Shown here piece by piece: positions 27,026 to 36,067 of a stretch of 64,000 nt of DNA. The notes under the pieces were generated by a model. That model was not told the DNA's origin. It saw nothing but the letters and a program-made list of their open reading frames with translations, and made no database searches. Made by a program: the position numbers and the translations under genes. Positions within the stretch are counted from its first letter, which is position 1. Each line of letters opens with the position of its first letter. This stretch comes from Roseomonas mucosa ATCC BAA-692 (GTDB taxonomy: Bacteria; Pseudomonadota; Alphaproteobacteria; Acetobacterales; Acetobacteraceae): contig NZ_JHWD01000001.1 of NCBI RefSeq assembly GCF_000622225.1, positions 124,001 to 188,000 of the forward strand. The letters run 5' to 3'.

Positions 27026-27577
27026 ATGCTGAACCCCGCCTCCACCCTGTCCCGACTCTTCGATGCGCCAATGCGGCCGGGCCGGGTGGAATGGATCGGC
27101 CTGCGCCCGGCCCGGCGCGCCGTGCTGCGCCCGGTGCTTCTGGCCGGGATGGAACCGGAAGGCGGGCTGGCGGGGGACCACTACCGCAACCGGCAGAGCC
27201 GGGCGCGGCAGGTCACGCTGATCCAGGCGGAGCACCTGGCGGCCATCGCCGCCTTCCTGGGACGGGAGCGGGTGGCGCCGGAGGAGCTGCGCCGCAACGT
27301 CGTCACCGCGGGAATCAACCTGCTGGCGCTGAAGGGGCGGCGCTTCCGGCTCGGCACGGCGGTGCTGGAGATGACGGGGGAGTGCCATCCCTGTTCCCGC
27401 ATGGAGGAGGTGCTGGGCCCCGGCGGCTACAACGCCGTGCGCGGCCATGGCGGCATCACCGCGCGCGTGCTGCGGGCCGGGGAGGTGGCGCTGGGCGGGG
27501 CCATCCTGCGGCTGGACGGCGCGGACGATCCCGGTCCCGGCGGCGCGGGCGCATCCCCGCCGGTCCTGGCCGGTTAG
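27026..27577 (+). CDS. MOSC domain protein
   Basis: About 183 residues forming a stand-alone MOSC domain, the fold used to carry or transfer sulfur in molybdenum-cofactor chemistry. RPGRVEWIGLRPARRA opens the domain, and GDHYRNRQSRARQVTLIQAE and MTGECHPCSRMEEVLGPGGY contain the conserved Cys that may carry the persulfide. Relatives include YiiM-type N-hydroxylated-base reductase partners. I chose ATG 27026 by family length; ATG 26951 would add 25 residues of low-complexity sequence. It is followed 66 bases later by the DUF808 gene on the same strand. Confidence 0.8.
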   Translation: MLNPASTLSRLFDAPMRPGRVEWIGLRPARRAVLRPVLLAGMEPEGGLAGDHYRNRQSRARQVTLIQAEHLAAIAAFLGRERVAPEELRRNVVTAGINLLALKGRRFRLGTAVLEMTGECHPCSRMEEVLGPGGYNAVRGHGGITARVLRAGEVALGGAILRLDGADDPGPGGAGASPPVLAG

Positions 27578-27643
27578 GGTGTTCCAGGGACGGCGGCCAG
27601 GGAAGCGGCCCGAAACGCCGCCGGACATACGGAAGGACCGGAT

Positions 27644-28825
27644 GTGAGCACGGGTTTGCTGGCGCTGCTGGACGACATCGCCGGGCTGGCCAGGATGTCG
27701 GCCGCCTCGCTGGACGATATCTCGGCCCAGGCGGCGCGGGCCGGGGTCAAGGCGGCTGGGGTGGTGGTGGACGATGCGGCGATGACGCCGCGCTACGTGA
27801 CGGGCTTCGCGGCCTCGCGCGAACTGCCGATCGTGTGGAAGATCGCCGTCGGCTCGGTGAAGAACAAGCTGCTCTACCTGCTGCCGCTGGCCCTGGTGCT
27901 GAGCTTCGTGGCGCCCTGGAGCATCTCCGTGCTGCTGATGCTGGGCGGCGCCTATCTCTGCTACGAGGGCGCCGAGAAGGTCTGGCACGCCATCCACCCG
28001 CCGCCTGGCGAGGAGGGGCACGAGCCGGTGCCCGGGCATCCCGCACCCGGGAATCCGCCCCCCGGGAACGCAGCTCCGCCGGCCGGATCCCCGGCCACGC
28101 CACTGTCCCCCGGGGCGCCGGCGGCCAGTGGCGTGGCCGCGGCGAAGCGGCACGAGGATGCGCGCGTCCGCAGCGCGATCCAGACGGACTTCATCCTCTC
28201 CGCCGAGATCATGGCGCTGACCCTGGCCTCCCTCACCACGGATTCCGTGGTGGCGCAGGCGGTGATCCTGGCGGTGGTGGGGCTGGGGCTCACGGCGCTG
28301 GTCTATGGTGGCGTGGCGCTGATCGTGAAGGCGGACGACGTGGGCGTGGCGCTGGCGGCCAACCCGCGCCCGGTCACCAGCCTGCTCGGGCTGCGGCGGC
28401 TGCCGGAGACACGGGAGCCCTCCGGTGCCGACCATGCCCTGGCGCCGGTGACACAGGCGATCGGGCGGGGGCTGGTGCGGGGGATGCCGCCCTTCCTGCG
28501 GCTGCTCGGCATCGTCGGCACCGCCGCCATGCTCTGGGTCGGCGGCGGCATCCTGCTGCACGGGATGGAGACCTTCGGCCTGGCGCTGCCGGAGCACTGG
28601 GTGGAGGCCGCCGCCCATGCCGTCGCCGCGCTGGTGCCCGCCGTCACGGCCGCCGCCGCCTCGTGGATGGTCACGGCCGCATTGTCCGGCCTGCTGGGGC
28701 TGGCGGTGGGCAGCCTGCTGATCCCCTTCGCCGAACACCTGGGCGGGCCGGTGCTGGCCTGGGCCGGGGGCCTGTTCGGCCGCAAGCCGCAGGCCGGGGC
28801 GGAGACGGGCGGCGGCGCGGGCTGA
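27644..28825 (+). CDS. DUF808 (YedI-like) inner-membrane protein
   Basis: A 393-residue membrane protein starting at GTG 27644. The N-terminal signature STGLLALLDDIAGLARMSAA, followed by SLDDISAQAA and later RELPIVWKIAVGSVKNK, identifies the DUF808/YedI family. Function is unknown. About 30 residues near 125-155 are a Pro/Gly/Ala repeat (PGHPAPGNPPPGNAAPPAG) that lengthens the usual cytosolic loop. Hydrophobic segments follow at roughly 70-105, 195-230 and 285-370. Confidence 0.82.
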   Translation: MSTGLLALLDDIAGLARMSAASLDDISAQAARAGVKAAGVVVDDAAMTPRYVTGFAASRELPIVWKIAVGSVKNKLLYLLPLALVLSFVAPWSISVLLMLGGAYLCYEGAEKVWHAIHPPPGEEGHEPVPGHPAPGNPPPGNAAPPAGSPATPLSPGAPAASGVAAAKRHEDARVRSAIQTDFILSAEIMALTLASLTTDSVVAQAVILAVVGLGLTALVYGGVALIVKADDVGVALAANPRPVTSLLGLRRLPETREPSGADHALAPVTQAIGRGLVRGMPPFLRLLGIVGTAAMLWVGGGILLHGMETFGLALPEHWVEAAAHAVAALVPAVTAAAASWMVTAALSGLLGLAVGSLLIPFAEHLGGPVLAWAGGLFGRKPQAGAETGGGAG

Positions 28826-29033
28826 AGCGCGGAAGCCGGCCGGCCCGCCGCCGCGCCCGTGCCGGAACGAGGCGCAGGGGGAATGGATCGAACATCCACG
28901 CGGAGGGACGCCGGGCAGGCCGGAAAAGCCTTCCCCAACCGTGCCGCGCGGGAGCGGAATCATCTCGTTTCCGGCTGGATTTTGCCAGACTGGACCACTC
29001 GGGATGGGAACCCGGCCAGTCCAGAATGGCGCC

Positions 29034-30026
29034 ATGACGACGCATTCCGCCCCCCCGGCCTCCTGCCGCCGGCCCTTTCCCCTGGGGCGCCGCGCCCTGG
29101 TCGCCGCCACCGCCGGTCTGCTCGCCGCCCCGGCCCTGTCCCGTGCCGCGAAGGCCGCGCCGGTGCTGCGGGTGGGCAACCAGAAAGGCGGGCTGCGCTC
29201 GCTGCTGGAAGCCTCCGGCGCGCTGGAGGGCGTGCCCTACGGCCTCGAATGGAGCGAGTTCCCCGCCGCCGCGCCGCTGCTGGAGGCGCTCTCCGCCGAT
29301 GCGCTGGATGTCGGCTCGATGGGCGACCTCGCCTTCTTCTCGGTCTTCGCCTCCGGCGCGCCGCTCCAGGCCTATGCCGCCACCCGGGCCGATCCGCGTT
29401 CCCAGGCCATCCTGGTGCGCGGCGACGCGCCCTTCCGCGGCCTGGCCGACCTGCGCGGCAAGCGGGTGGCGGGGAATCGCGGCGGCTGGGGCCAGTTCCT
29501 GGTGCGGGCCGCGCTGCAACGGGCCGGTCTGCCCCCGGATGCGGTGGAGCATGTCTTCCTGGGCCCCGCTGAGGCGGCGCTGGCCTTCCGCTCGGGCTCC
29601 GTGGATGCCTGGGCGATCTGGGAGCCCTATGTCTCCATCGAGGTGGCGCAGTTCGGCGCCCGGGTGCTGGAGGACGGCACGGGCCTCACCCCCACCGTCA
29701 GCTTCCTGGCCGCGCACCGCAACGCGCTGCGCGACCGGCGCGACGCGCTGGCCGACCTGATGCGGCGGCAGCGCCGGGGCTGGGACTGGGCCGCGGCGCA
29801 CCTGCCGGACTACGCCGCCTACAACGCGAAGCTGACCCGCCTGCCGGAGAAGCCCGTGCAACTGGCCTTCGAGAAGCAGCAGACCCGCGCCGTGCCGCTC
29901 GACGGGGCGCTGCTGGCGGAACTGCAGCAGGCGGCTGACCGGGCGGTGGAGTACGGCGTGCTGAAGCAGCGGATCGACGTCACGGCGGCGATCGACAGGG
30001 GCTTCCCGCTCGACACGGCGGGGTAG
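29034..30026 (+). CDS. ABC transporter solute-binding protein, SsuA/NMT1-like
   Basis: A 330-residue periplasmic binding protein resembling aliphatic-sulfonate or nitrate/taurine binders. A twin-arginine-like leader (PLGRRALVAATAGLLAAPAL) precedes VLRVGNQKGGLRSLLEASGA. LADLRGKRVAGNRGGWGQFL and SGSVDAWAIWEPYVS are the usual SsuA-type landmarks. I chose ATG 29034; the open frame runs back to 28941 but lacks a leader-like start there. No permease or ATPase partner is adjacent, so it is an orphan here. Ligand unknown. Confidence 0.8.
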   Translation: MTTHSAPPASCRRPFPLGRRALVAATAGLLAAPALSRAAKAAPVLRVGNQKGGLRSLLEASGALEGVPYGLEWSEFPAAAPLLEALSADALDVGSMGDLAFFSVFASGAPLQAYAATRADPRSQAILVRGDAPFRGLADLRGKRVAGNRGGWGQFLVRAALQRAGLPPDAVEHVFLGPAEAALAFRSGSVDAWAIWEPYVSIEVAQFGARVLEDGTGLTPTVSFLAAHRNALRDRRDALADLMRRQRRGWDWAAAHLPDYAAYNAKLTRLPEKPVQLAFEKQQTRAVPLDGALLAELQQAADRAVEYGVLKQRIDVTAAIDRGFPLDTAG

Positions 30027-30050
30027 GGCCGGGGCGTCCCGCGTGGCGCC

Positions 30051-31634
30051 TCAGCCCTTCCGCACGCCCCAGAACATGGTGCCGCTGGCCTGGACCACCC
30101 CGTCAAGGCTGCCGCGCATCGCGGCGGGCAGGTTGTAGGAGCCGACCGGGACGAAGGGCACCTCCTCCAGCGCGATGCGCTGCATCCCGGCGCAGATACG
30201 CTTCTGCTCCGCGAGGTCGGGCGCCGCGAACCAGGCATCGCGCAGGGATTCCAGCCGCGGGCTGGTCGGCCAGCCGAACCAGCCGCCCTTGCCGTTGCCG
30301 CGCAGCGGGAAGTGGCTGCCGGGATTGCTCAGGCTGAGCCCGGCCCAGGAGGTGCAGAAGACGTTCCAGCCCCCTTCGGCGGCCGGCTTGTCGCTGGCCC
30401 GCCGCCCGACCAGCGTGCCCCAGTCCATGCTCTGGAAATCGACGTTGATCCCGATCTGCCGGAACAGGCTCTGCCCCACCTGGGCGATCGGCACCAGCGC
30501 CGCCTGGTCCGAGGCGGACATGAAGACCACCGGCTCGCCCTTGTAGCCGCTCTCGGCCACCAGCTTCCGCGCCAGGGCGAGGTCGCGCTTTCCCGTCAGC
30601 ACCTCCATCCCCGCATCGCTGGCCATGGGCGTGCCCGGGGTGAAGACGCCCGTCGGCACGGTCATCAGGTCGGTCTGGTCGCCGACCACGGCGCTCATGA
30701 ACTCCGCCTGGTCGATGGCCGGCAGGATCGCGCGCAGCAGCTTCGGGTTGTCGAAGGGCGGCTGGGTGTGGTTCAGCGCGATCACGCCCGGCGTGGGCAG
30801 GGAGGAGGTGGAGACCAGCTTCACCCCCGGCTGCCGGCGCAGCGTGGGGAGCAGGTCGAAAAGCGGACTTTCCAGCCAGTCCACCTCGCCCTGTTGCAGC
30901 GCGTTGGCGGCGGTGGCCGGGTCGGGGATGACGCGCCATTCGACCCGCGCGACATTCGCCACCTTGCCGCCGGCCCAGAAGGAGGGCGGCTCCTGCCGCG
31001 GCTGGTACTTCGCGAAGCGCTCCCAGGCGGAAAAGGAGCCGGAAACGCGCTCTCCCGGCAGGTAGCGGAAGGGGCCGCTGCCAATGGCGTCGGTGACCTG
31101 GGCGAAGGCGTCCACCTTCGCCTGGCGCTCCGGCATGATCATGCAGATATCCGGCCCGCCCAGGGCGAAGGTCATCAGCGGGAAGGGCGATTTCAGCCGG
31201 ATGCGGAAGCGCCGGTCGTCCAGTGCGGCGATCTCCTGGGTCAGCGCGAGGAGCTGCTGCCCGAAGCCCTTGCGCCTGCCCCAGCGGTTGATGGAGGCGA
31301 CGCAGTCGATGGCGCGGACCGGCTCGTCGTCGTGGAAGACCAGCCCATCCCGCAAGGTGAAGGTCCAGCTCAGCCCGTCATCCGAAACCTCGTGGCCCGC
31401 CACCATCTGCGGCCGCGGCGTCAGGGATGCATCGATGCCGTACAGCGTGTCGTACACCATCATCCCGTGGTTGAAGGCGACGGTCGCGGTGGTCCAGACC
31501 GGATCGAGGCTCGACAGGTCGGCCTGCGGCACGAAGCGGAGCGTGCCGGCCGGCGGCGCCGCCAGGGAAGGACGGGACAGGCCGGAGCCCGCCGCCAGGG
31601 CCACGCCGCCCGCCAGCAACTGCCTGCGCCGCAT
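30051..31634 (-). CDS. ABC transporter solute-binding protein, peptide/DppA family
   Basis: A 527-residue family-5 binding protein (peptide, nickel or opine type). A leader MRRRQLLAGGVALAAGSGLS is followed by TLRFVPQADLSSLDPVWTTA and YDTLYGIDASLTPRPQMVAG, both standard SBP_bac_5 features. ATG 31634 has AAGGAG seven bases upstream, better than ATG 31658. It is convergent with the SsuA-like gene and lies 212 bases downstream of a DHDPS-family gene on the same strand. No permease genes are near, so the ligand and partners are unknown. Confidence 0.85.
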   Translation of the reverse strand: MRRRQLLAGGVALAAGSGLSRPSLAAPPAGTLRFVPQADLSSLDPVWTTATVAFNHGMMVYDTLYGIDASLTPRPQMVAGHEVSDDGLSWTFTLRDGLVFHDDEPVRAIDCVASINRWGRRKGFGQQLLALTQEIAALDDRRFRIRLKSPFPLMTFALGGPDICMIMPERQAKVDAFAQVTDAIGSGPFRYLPGERVSGSFSAWERFAKYQPRQEPPSFWAGGKVANVARVEWRVIPDPATAANALQQGEVDWLESPLFDLLPTLRRQPGVKLVSTSSLPTPGVIALNHTQPPFDNPKLLRAILPAIDQAEFMSAVVGDQTDLMTVPTGVFTPGTPMASDAGMEVLTGKRDLALARKLVAESGYKGEPVVFMSASDQAALVPIAQVGQSLFRQIGINVDFQSMDWGTLVGRRASDKPAAEGGWNVFCTSWAGLSLSNPGSHFPLRGNGKGGWFGWPTSPRLESLRDAWFAAPDLAEQKRICAGMQRIALEEVPFVPVGSYNLPAAMRGSLDGVVQASGTMFWGVRKG

Positions 31635-31846
31635 CGCTCGCTCCTTCCGGATCGCCACGGGCCGAGCTTGGCGGTGCGAAGGCGCTGGAAGCCAGCGGAA
31701 TAGGGCTGTGCCCCGGCATCATCGAGGCCGGTGGCGGCTCCGGTTGGCGCCGTCTTGTGCAGGATGGCACCATCCCCCGGGTGTCCGCCCCGAAAGCGGG
31801 CGGGCAGCGCATCGGGATGTCCTCCGGCACCATCGGCGGCGGGCTC

Positions 31847-32770
31847 TCAGGCCGGTGCGCCGCCCGCCTGATCCAGCGCCGCCCGGAGCCGGCCATGCTC
31901 CGCTTCCGCCAGCGGCAGGATCGGGCGCGGCGGCTCGGCCCGGCAAAGGCCGAGGAGCCCCGCGGCGGCATAGACCACGCGCAGGCTGCCGAACTGGCGG
32001 AACAGGGCCCAGAGCGGCGCCAGCTTCGCCTCCAGCCGCGCCACCTCCGCCACATCGCCCGCCTGCGCCGCCCGCATCAGGGCCAGGGCCTGCACCGGCA
32101 GCAGCCCGCCCAGGACGCTGTACCAGGCCGCGCCGCCCGCCAGCACGGAGGCAGGCGCGTTCCAGTCGCCGCTGTAGCCGAGGGCGAAGCCCTCCGGCAG
32201 CCGGGCGCGCAGGGCCTGGTGCCGGGCGGCGGCCTCCTCCGGCGGCGGGGCCGGCTGCTTCAGCGCGACGATGCCGGGCAGGGCCGCGAGGCGTTCGAGC
32301 AGCGCCTCGCCGAAGCTGAAATGCGTGGTCGATGGGTTGTTGTAGATGCAGAGCGGCAGGGCGGTGGCCGTGCCGACGGCGCGGAAATGCTCGAACACCT
32401 CTTCGTCGAAGAGGGGCGTGTAGGAGACCGGCGCCAGCAGAAGCCCGTCCGCCCCGGCGGCCTCCGCATCCAGGGCCAGCGCCACCGCCTCGTCCGTCCG
32501 CAGCGCGCCGGCTCCCACGATCAGCGGCACCTTCCCGGCGGCCTCCCGCGCGGCCTCGATGGCCCGGCGCCGCTCGGCGCGGCTCAGATAGGCATAGGTG
32601 CCGGTGCTGCCGAGCAGGCCGATGGAATCCGCCCCGGCCTCCGCCAGCCGGCGGACGAGGCGCGCCAGCGCCCCGGCTTCGACGCGGCCCTGCGCATCGG
32701 CGGGGGTGACCGGAAAGGCGGAAAGACCCCGGAACGGAGTACTGGACGGGGTGCTGGCACGGCTCGGCAT
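31847..32770 (-). CDS. dihydrodipicolinate synthase/N-acetylneuraminate lyase family aldolase
   Basis: A 307-residue class I aldolase-family TIM barrel. It shows GSTGTYAYLSRAERRRAIEA (the keto-acid binding loop), the active-site tyrosine in CIYNNPSTTHF and the Schiff-base lysine in VALKQP. ATG 32770 follows AAGGAG at good spacing. This is probably not the housekeeping DapA: the loop GTTGE of DapA reads GSTGTY here, and no lysine genes are near. Substrate unknown. The upstream region is the 355-base structured repeat. Confidence 0.83.
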   Translation of the reverse strand: MPSRASTPSSTPFRGLSAFPVTPADAQGRVEAGALARLVRRLAEAGADSIGLLGSTGTYAYLSRAERRRAIEAAREAAGKVPLIVGAGALRTDEAVALALDAEAAGADGLLLAPVSYTPLFDEEVFEHFRAVGTATALPLCIYNNPSTTHFSFGEALLERLAALPGIVALKQPAPPPEEAAARHQALRARLPEGFALGYSGDWNAPASVLAGGAAWYSVLGGLLPVQALALMRAAQAGDVAEVARLEAKLAPLWALFRQFGSLRVVYAAAGLLGLCRAEPPRPILPLAEAEHGRLRAALDQAGGAPA

Positions 32771-32866
32771 GGCGAGGCTCCTTCTGCAATCGTCCATGCG
32801 CCTGGATGGCTGCTCCGGGGAGGTCCAATCGCGGGCCGGATGGAGTGGCCAATCCCGCCCTGGCCG

Positions 32867-33220
32867 CGTCGCGCCTCATGGCTGGCCGCCGGGGGAGAGG
32901 CTCCGCCTCTCGCCCCGGACCCCTTTTCCGCCGGGGACCGAAGTCGGTCCCCGGACCCCAGGGCTTGCGTTGGCTCCACGTGGTGGCCGTCAGCCCGCGG
33001 GTTGATCCCTGGGGGCAGGTGGCAACGGGGGGCGCCCGAACAGAAAGACACCGTTTCCGCACGGGCGGCCCCGGCAATCCGCCGGAGAGCCATGCTCTCC
33101 GGCGCGATCCGGCGTCAGACAGAACCAACGAAAATGGGTCCAGGGCCCGCAGGGTCCTGGCGGATAGGGGGCCCGGGGGAAAGGCAGGGCCTTTCCCCCG
33201 GGAACGGCGCAACGCCGGAC
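32867..33220 (+). repeat. structured intergenic repeat, copy A
   Basis: About 354 bases, clearly homologous to 46433-46790 and in the same orientation. Hairpins run along it: GAGAGGC-TCC-GCCTCTC, CCGGGGACCG-AAGT-CGGTCCCCGG, GCCGGAGAGC-CAT-GCTCTCCGGC, and a 13-base-arm stem around CCCGGGGGAAAGG. Ends carry short inverted sequences (CGTCGCGC at the left, GCGCAACG at the right). It fills the space between the aldolase gene and the broken transporter. No real gene lies inside. Confidence 0.85.
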
Positions 33221-33257
33221 GTAACGCGCGACGGCCAGGGGAAGGCCGCCGCCCGGA

Positions 33258-34563
33258 TCAGGGCACCAGCACGCCGGCGGCGCGTTCCGCCGCCATGGCG
33301 CGGCGGTGCGACAGCAGGGTCGCCACCAGCCCCAGCACGGCCGCGACCGAGAGCCAGAGGCCGGGGATGGCGCGGTTGCCGGTGACCTCGATCAGCCAGG
33401 TGCAGATCGCCGGCGTGAAGCCGCCGAAGGTGGCCGTGGCCAGCGAGTAGGCGAGGGAGAAGCCGGAGGTGCGGACCTCCGCCGGCATGATCTCCGTCAG
33501 GTAGACCACCATGGCGCCGTTGTAGGAGCCGTAGAGGAAGGACAGCCACAGGAGGGACAGCAGCAGCCGGTCGAAGGAAGGTGCGGCCACCAGCCAGGAG
33601 ATCACCGGATAGGCGGTGGCGATGGCCAGCACGGTGCAGGCCACCAGCACGGGAAAGCGCCCCAGCCGGTCGGAGATGGCGCCGCCGACGGGCAGCCAGA
33701 CCAGGTTGGAGACGCCGACGCAGAGGGTTACGACCAGCGCGTCGGTGGAGGCGAGGTGCAGCACCTCCCGCCCATAGGTCGGGGTATAGGCGGTGATCAG
33801 GTAGAAGGACACGGTGGTCATCGTGACCATCATCATGCCCAGCAGCACCACCTGCCAGTTGGCGGCCACCGAGCGCAGGATCTCGCCCGCCGTGGGGCGG
33901 CGGTGCCGCGTCTGCTCCAGGAAGGCCTCGGTCTCCGGCAGCGAGGTGCGGATGTAGAAGAGGTAGGGCACGATCAGGCAACCCACCAGCAACGGCACGC
34001 GCCAGCCCCAGGCATCCATCTGCGCCGGGGACAGCAGGCTGGCCAGCGTCACGCCGAGCAGGGCGGCGAAGATCACCGCCACCTGCTGGCTGCCCGACTG
34101 CCAGGAGACGTAGAAGCCCTTGTTGCCGGGGGTCGCGATCTCCGAGAGATAGACCGAGACGCCGCCCAGCTCCACGCCGGCGGAGAAGCCCTGCAGCAGC
34201 CTGCCGATCAGCACCAGCACCGGCGCCATCAGCCCGATCGTGGCATAGCCCGGCACCACGGCGATGGAGAGGGTGCCCACCGCCATCATCGCCAGCGTCA
34301 GCAGCAGCCCGTTGCGGCGGCCGTGGCGGTCGATATTAGGTGCCCAGAACCAGCGCGCCGAGCGGGCGCATCAGGAAGCCGACGCCGAAGGCCGCGAGCG
34401 AGGCCATCAGCGAGGCGAAGGGGTTCTGCGAGGGGAAGAAGGTCCGGCCGATGGCGGCGGCGTAGTAGCCGTAGACCGTGAAGTCGTACATTTCCAGGAA
34501 GTTGCCGGAGGCAACCCGGAAGACGTTCTTGATCTGGTCTTTTCGGGAGGTGGGGGTGGGCAA
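33258..34563 (-). pseudogene. metabolite:H+ symporter (MHS) family MFS transporter, frameshifted
   Basis: Two frames join into one MHS-family permease of about 434 residues, the normal length. The first part begins at TTG 34563 (KDQIKNVFRVASGNFLEMYD, ends [10 protein letters not shown] then TAA at 34338-34336). The second continues [20 protein letters not shown] and runs to 33258. The expected junction Y-I-D-R-H-G-R needs CCTATATCGACC, but the minus strand reads CCTAATATCGACC, so one extra A breaks the frame. The rest is intact, including the [10 protein letters not shown] and [10 protein letters not shown] motifs. It is either a recent loss-of-function mutation or a sequencing error. Confidence 0.85.
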
Positions 34564-34679
34564 GGGGGTATGCTCCCAGCAGGCAGTCTTGTGTCAGCTA
34601 GACCTCCTGCCTCCGCGGAAACATGGGCCGGGAGATTACGGAAAATTTGCCTGCTCCTGTCCCGCAGGTCATTCCGCCG

Positions 34680-34711
34680 CCGGGCGGAGGGAGCTTGCGG
34701 GTTCCGCCCGG
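34680..34711. promoter_or_regulatory. inverted repeat ahead of the radical SAM-UdgX pair
   Basis: CCGGGCGGA (34680-34688) and TCCGCCCGG (34703-34711), separated by 14 bases, abut the predicted LexA box. It may be a terminator-like or operator element in the space between the divergent transporter and repair genes. Confidence 0.4.
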
Positions 34712-34725
34712 AACACAATATGAAC
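34711..34725 (+). promoter_or_regulatory. predicted LexA (SOS) box
   Basis: GAAC-ACAATAT-GAAC: two GAAC half-sites exactly seven bases apart, the direct-repeat SOS box established for alphaproteobacterial LexA (GTTC-N7-GTTC on the other strand). It ends 19 bases before ATG 34745 and 4 bases before ATG 34730, so bound LexA would block the start of transcription or translation of the radical SAM-udgX pair. I noticed no other copy in the intergenic regions I checked. Confidence 0.7.
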
Positions 34726-34744
34726 ATCCATGCAAAGCCGTGCC

Positions 34745-36067
34745 ATGGACCTCCGTCGGAAGCTGGAAATCCTTGCCGACGCGGCGAAATACGACGCCTC
34801 CTGCGCCTCTTCCGGCTCCGAGAAGCGGGACAGCCGCGATGGCGGGCTGGGCAGCACCGAGGGAATGGGCATCTGCCACGCCTATGCGCCGGACGGGCGC
34901 TGCATCTCGCTGCTGAAGCTGCTGCTGACCAATGCCTGCGTCTATGACTGCGCCTACTGCATCAACCGTGCCTCCTCGAACGTGCCGCGGGCGCGCTTCA
35001 CGGTGGCCGAACTGGTGGCGTTGACGCTCGACTTCTACCGGCGGAACTATATCGAGGGGCTGTTCCTGTCCTCCGGCATCATCCGCTCGCCGGACTACAC
35101 GATGGAGCAGATCCTGCGCGTGGCGCGCTCGCTGCGGGAGGAGCATGGCTTCCGGGGCTATATCCACCTCAAGACCATCCCCGATGCCGATCCGGCGCTG
35201 GTGGCGCAGGCGGGTGCCTATGCCGACCGGCTGAGCATCAATGTCGAGCTGCCGAAGGTGGAGAGCCTGGCCCGGCTGGCACCGGAGAAGGACAGCGGCG
35301 CCATCAAGCGCGCCATGGGCGACCTGCGGCTGCGGATCGAGGGCGCGGCGGAGGCCAGGCGGGAGCACGAGGCCGGACGGGTCCGCGCCACGCCGCCCCG
35401 CTTCGCCCCGGCCGGGCAGAGCACGCAGATGATCGTGGGCGCGGATGGCGTGGACGACCGGCAGATCCTGGGCACCACGGCGGCGCTCTACGGATCCTAC
35501 CGGCTGCGGCGGGTCTATTTCTCCGCCTATTCGCCCATCCCCGACGCGCCCGCCCTGCTGCCGCCCACGGCGCCGCCGCTGGTCCGCGAGCACCGGCTCT
35601 ACCAGGCCGACTGGCTGATGCGCTTCTACGGCTTCGAGGCCGGGGAGATCGTGGCGCCAGCCGGGGAGGACGGCGCCGCGCCGGGGATGCTCGATCTCGA
35701 CATCGATCCGAAGCTCGCCTGGGCCCTGCGCAACCGGCACCGTTTCCCGGTGGACCTGAACCGGGCGGGGCGGGAGATGCTGCTGCGCGTGCCGGGCCTG
35801 GGGGCGAAGACGGTGGAGCGCGTGATCGCCGCGCGGCGGCACCGGACGCTGCGGCTGGAGGACCTGGCGCGGCTGCACATCCCGCTGCGGAAGGTGGCGC
35901 CCTTCCTGATCGCCGCCGGGCACCATCCGCGCGCCGGGCTGCTCGACCGCGCGGACCTGCGCGCCCTGCTGGTGCCCGAAAGGGGGATGGCCGCCTCGCT
36001 TCCGGGGCGGCCGCGGCAGCTTTCGCTCTTCGCCGCCGGTCCCGTTCCGGAAAGCGCCCATGCATAG
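34745..36067 (+). CDS. putative DNA modification/repair radical SAM protein (rSAM_link_UDG type)
   Basis: About 440 residues. The radical SAM cluster motif is CVYDCAYC (C-x3-C-x2-C, residues 65-72 from ATG 34745), in TNACVYDCAYCINRASSNVP. MDLRRKLEILADAAKYDASC and GICHAYAPDGRCISLLK match the family that TIGRFAMs names rSAM_link_UDG. A helix-hairpin-helix DNA-binding unit follows (LNRAGREMLLRVPGLGAKT). I favour ATG 34745 over 34730 by family N-terminus and because the predicted LexA box ends at 34725. Its stop overlaps the udgX-fusion start by eight bases. The reaction is unknown; the family is found beside UdgX, so a role on damaged or modified DNA is inferred. Confidence 0.88.
   Translation: MDLRRKLEILADAAKYDASCASSGSEKRDSRDGGLGSTEGMGICHAYAPDGRCISLLKLLLTNACVYDCAYCINRASSNVPRARFTVAELVALTLDFYRRNYIEGLFLSSGIIRSPDYTMEQILRVARSLREEHGFRGYIHLKTIPDADPALVAQAGAYADRLSINVELPKVESLARLAPEKDSGAIKRAMGDLRLRIEGAAEARREHEAGRVRATPPRFAPAGQSTQMIVGADGVDDRQILGTTAALYGSYRLRRVYFSAYSPIPDAPALLPPTAPPLVREHRLYQADWLMRFYGFEAGEIVAPAGEDGAAPGMLDLDIDPKLAWALRNRHRFPVDLNRAGREMLLRVPGLGAKTVERVIAARRHRTLRLEDLARLHIPLRKVAPFLIAAGHHPRAGLLDRADLRALLVPERGMAASLPGRPRQLSLFAAGPVPESAHA

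Noticed and set aside
34680-34716. GTTC-N6-GAAC palindrome at 34701-34714 as the LexA site
   Set aside because: The spacing and inverted arrangement do not fit the alphaproteobacterial box; the adjacent direct repeat GAAC-N7-GAAC does.
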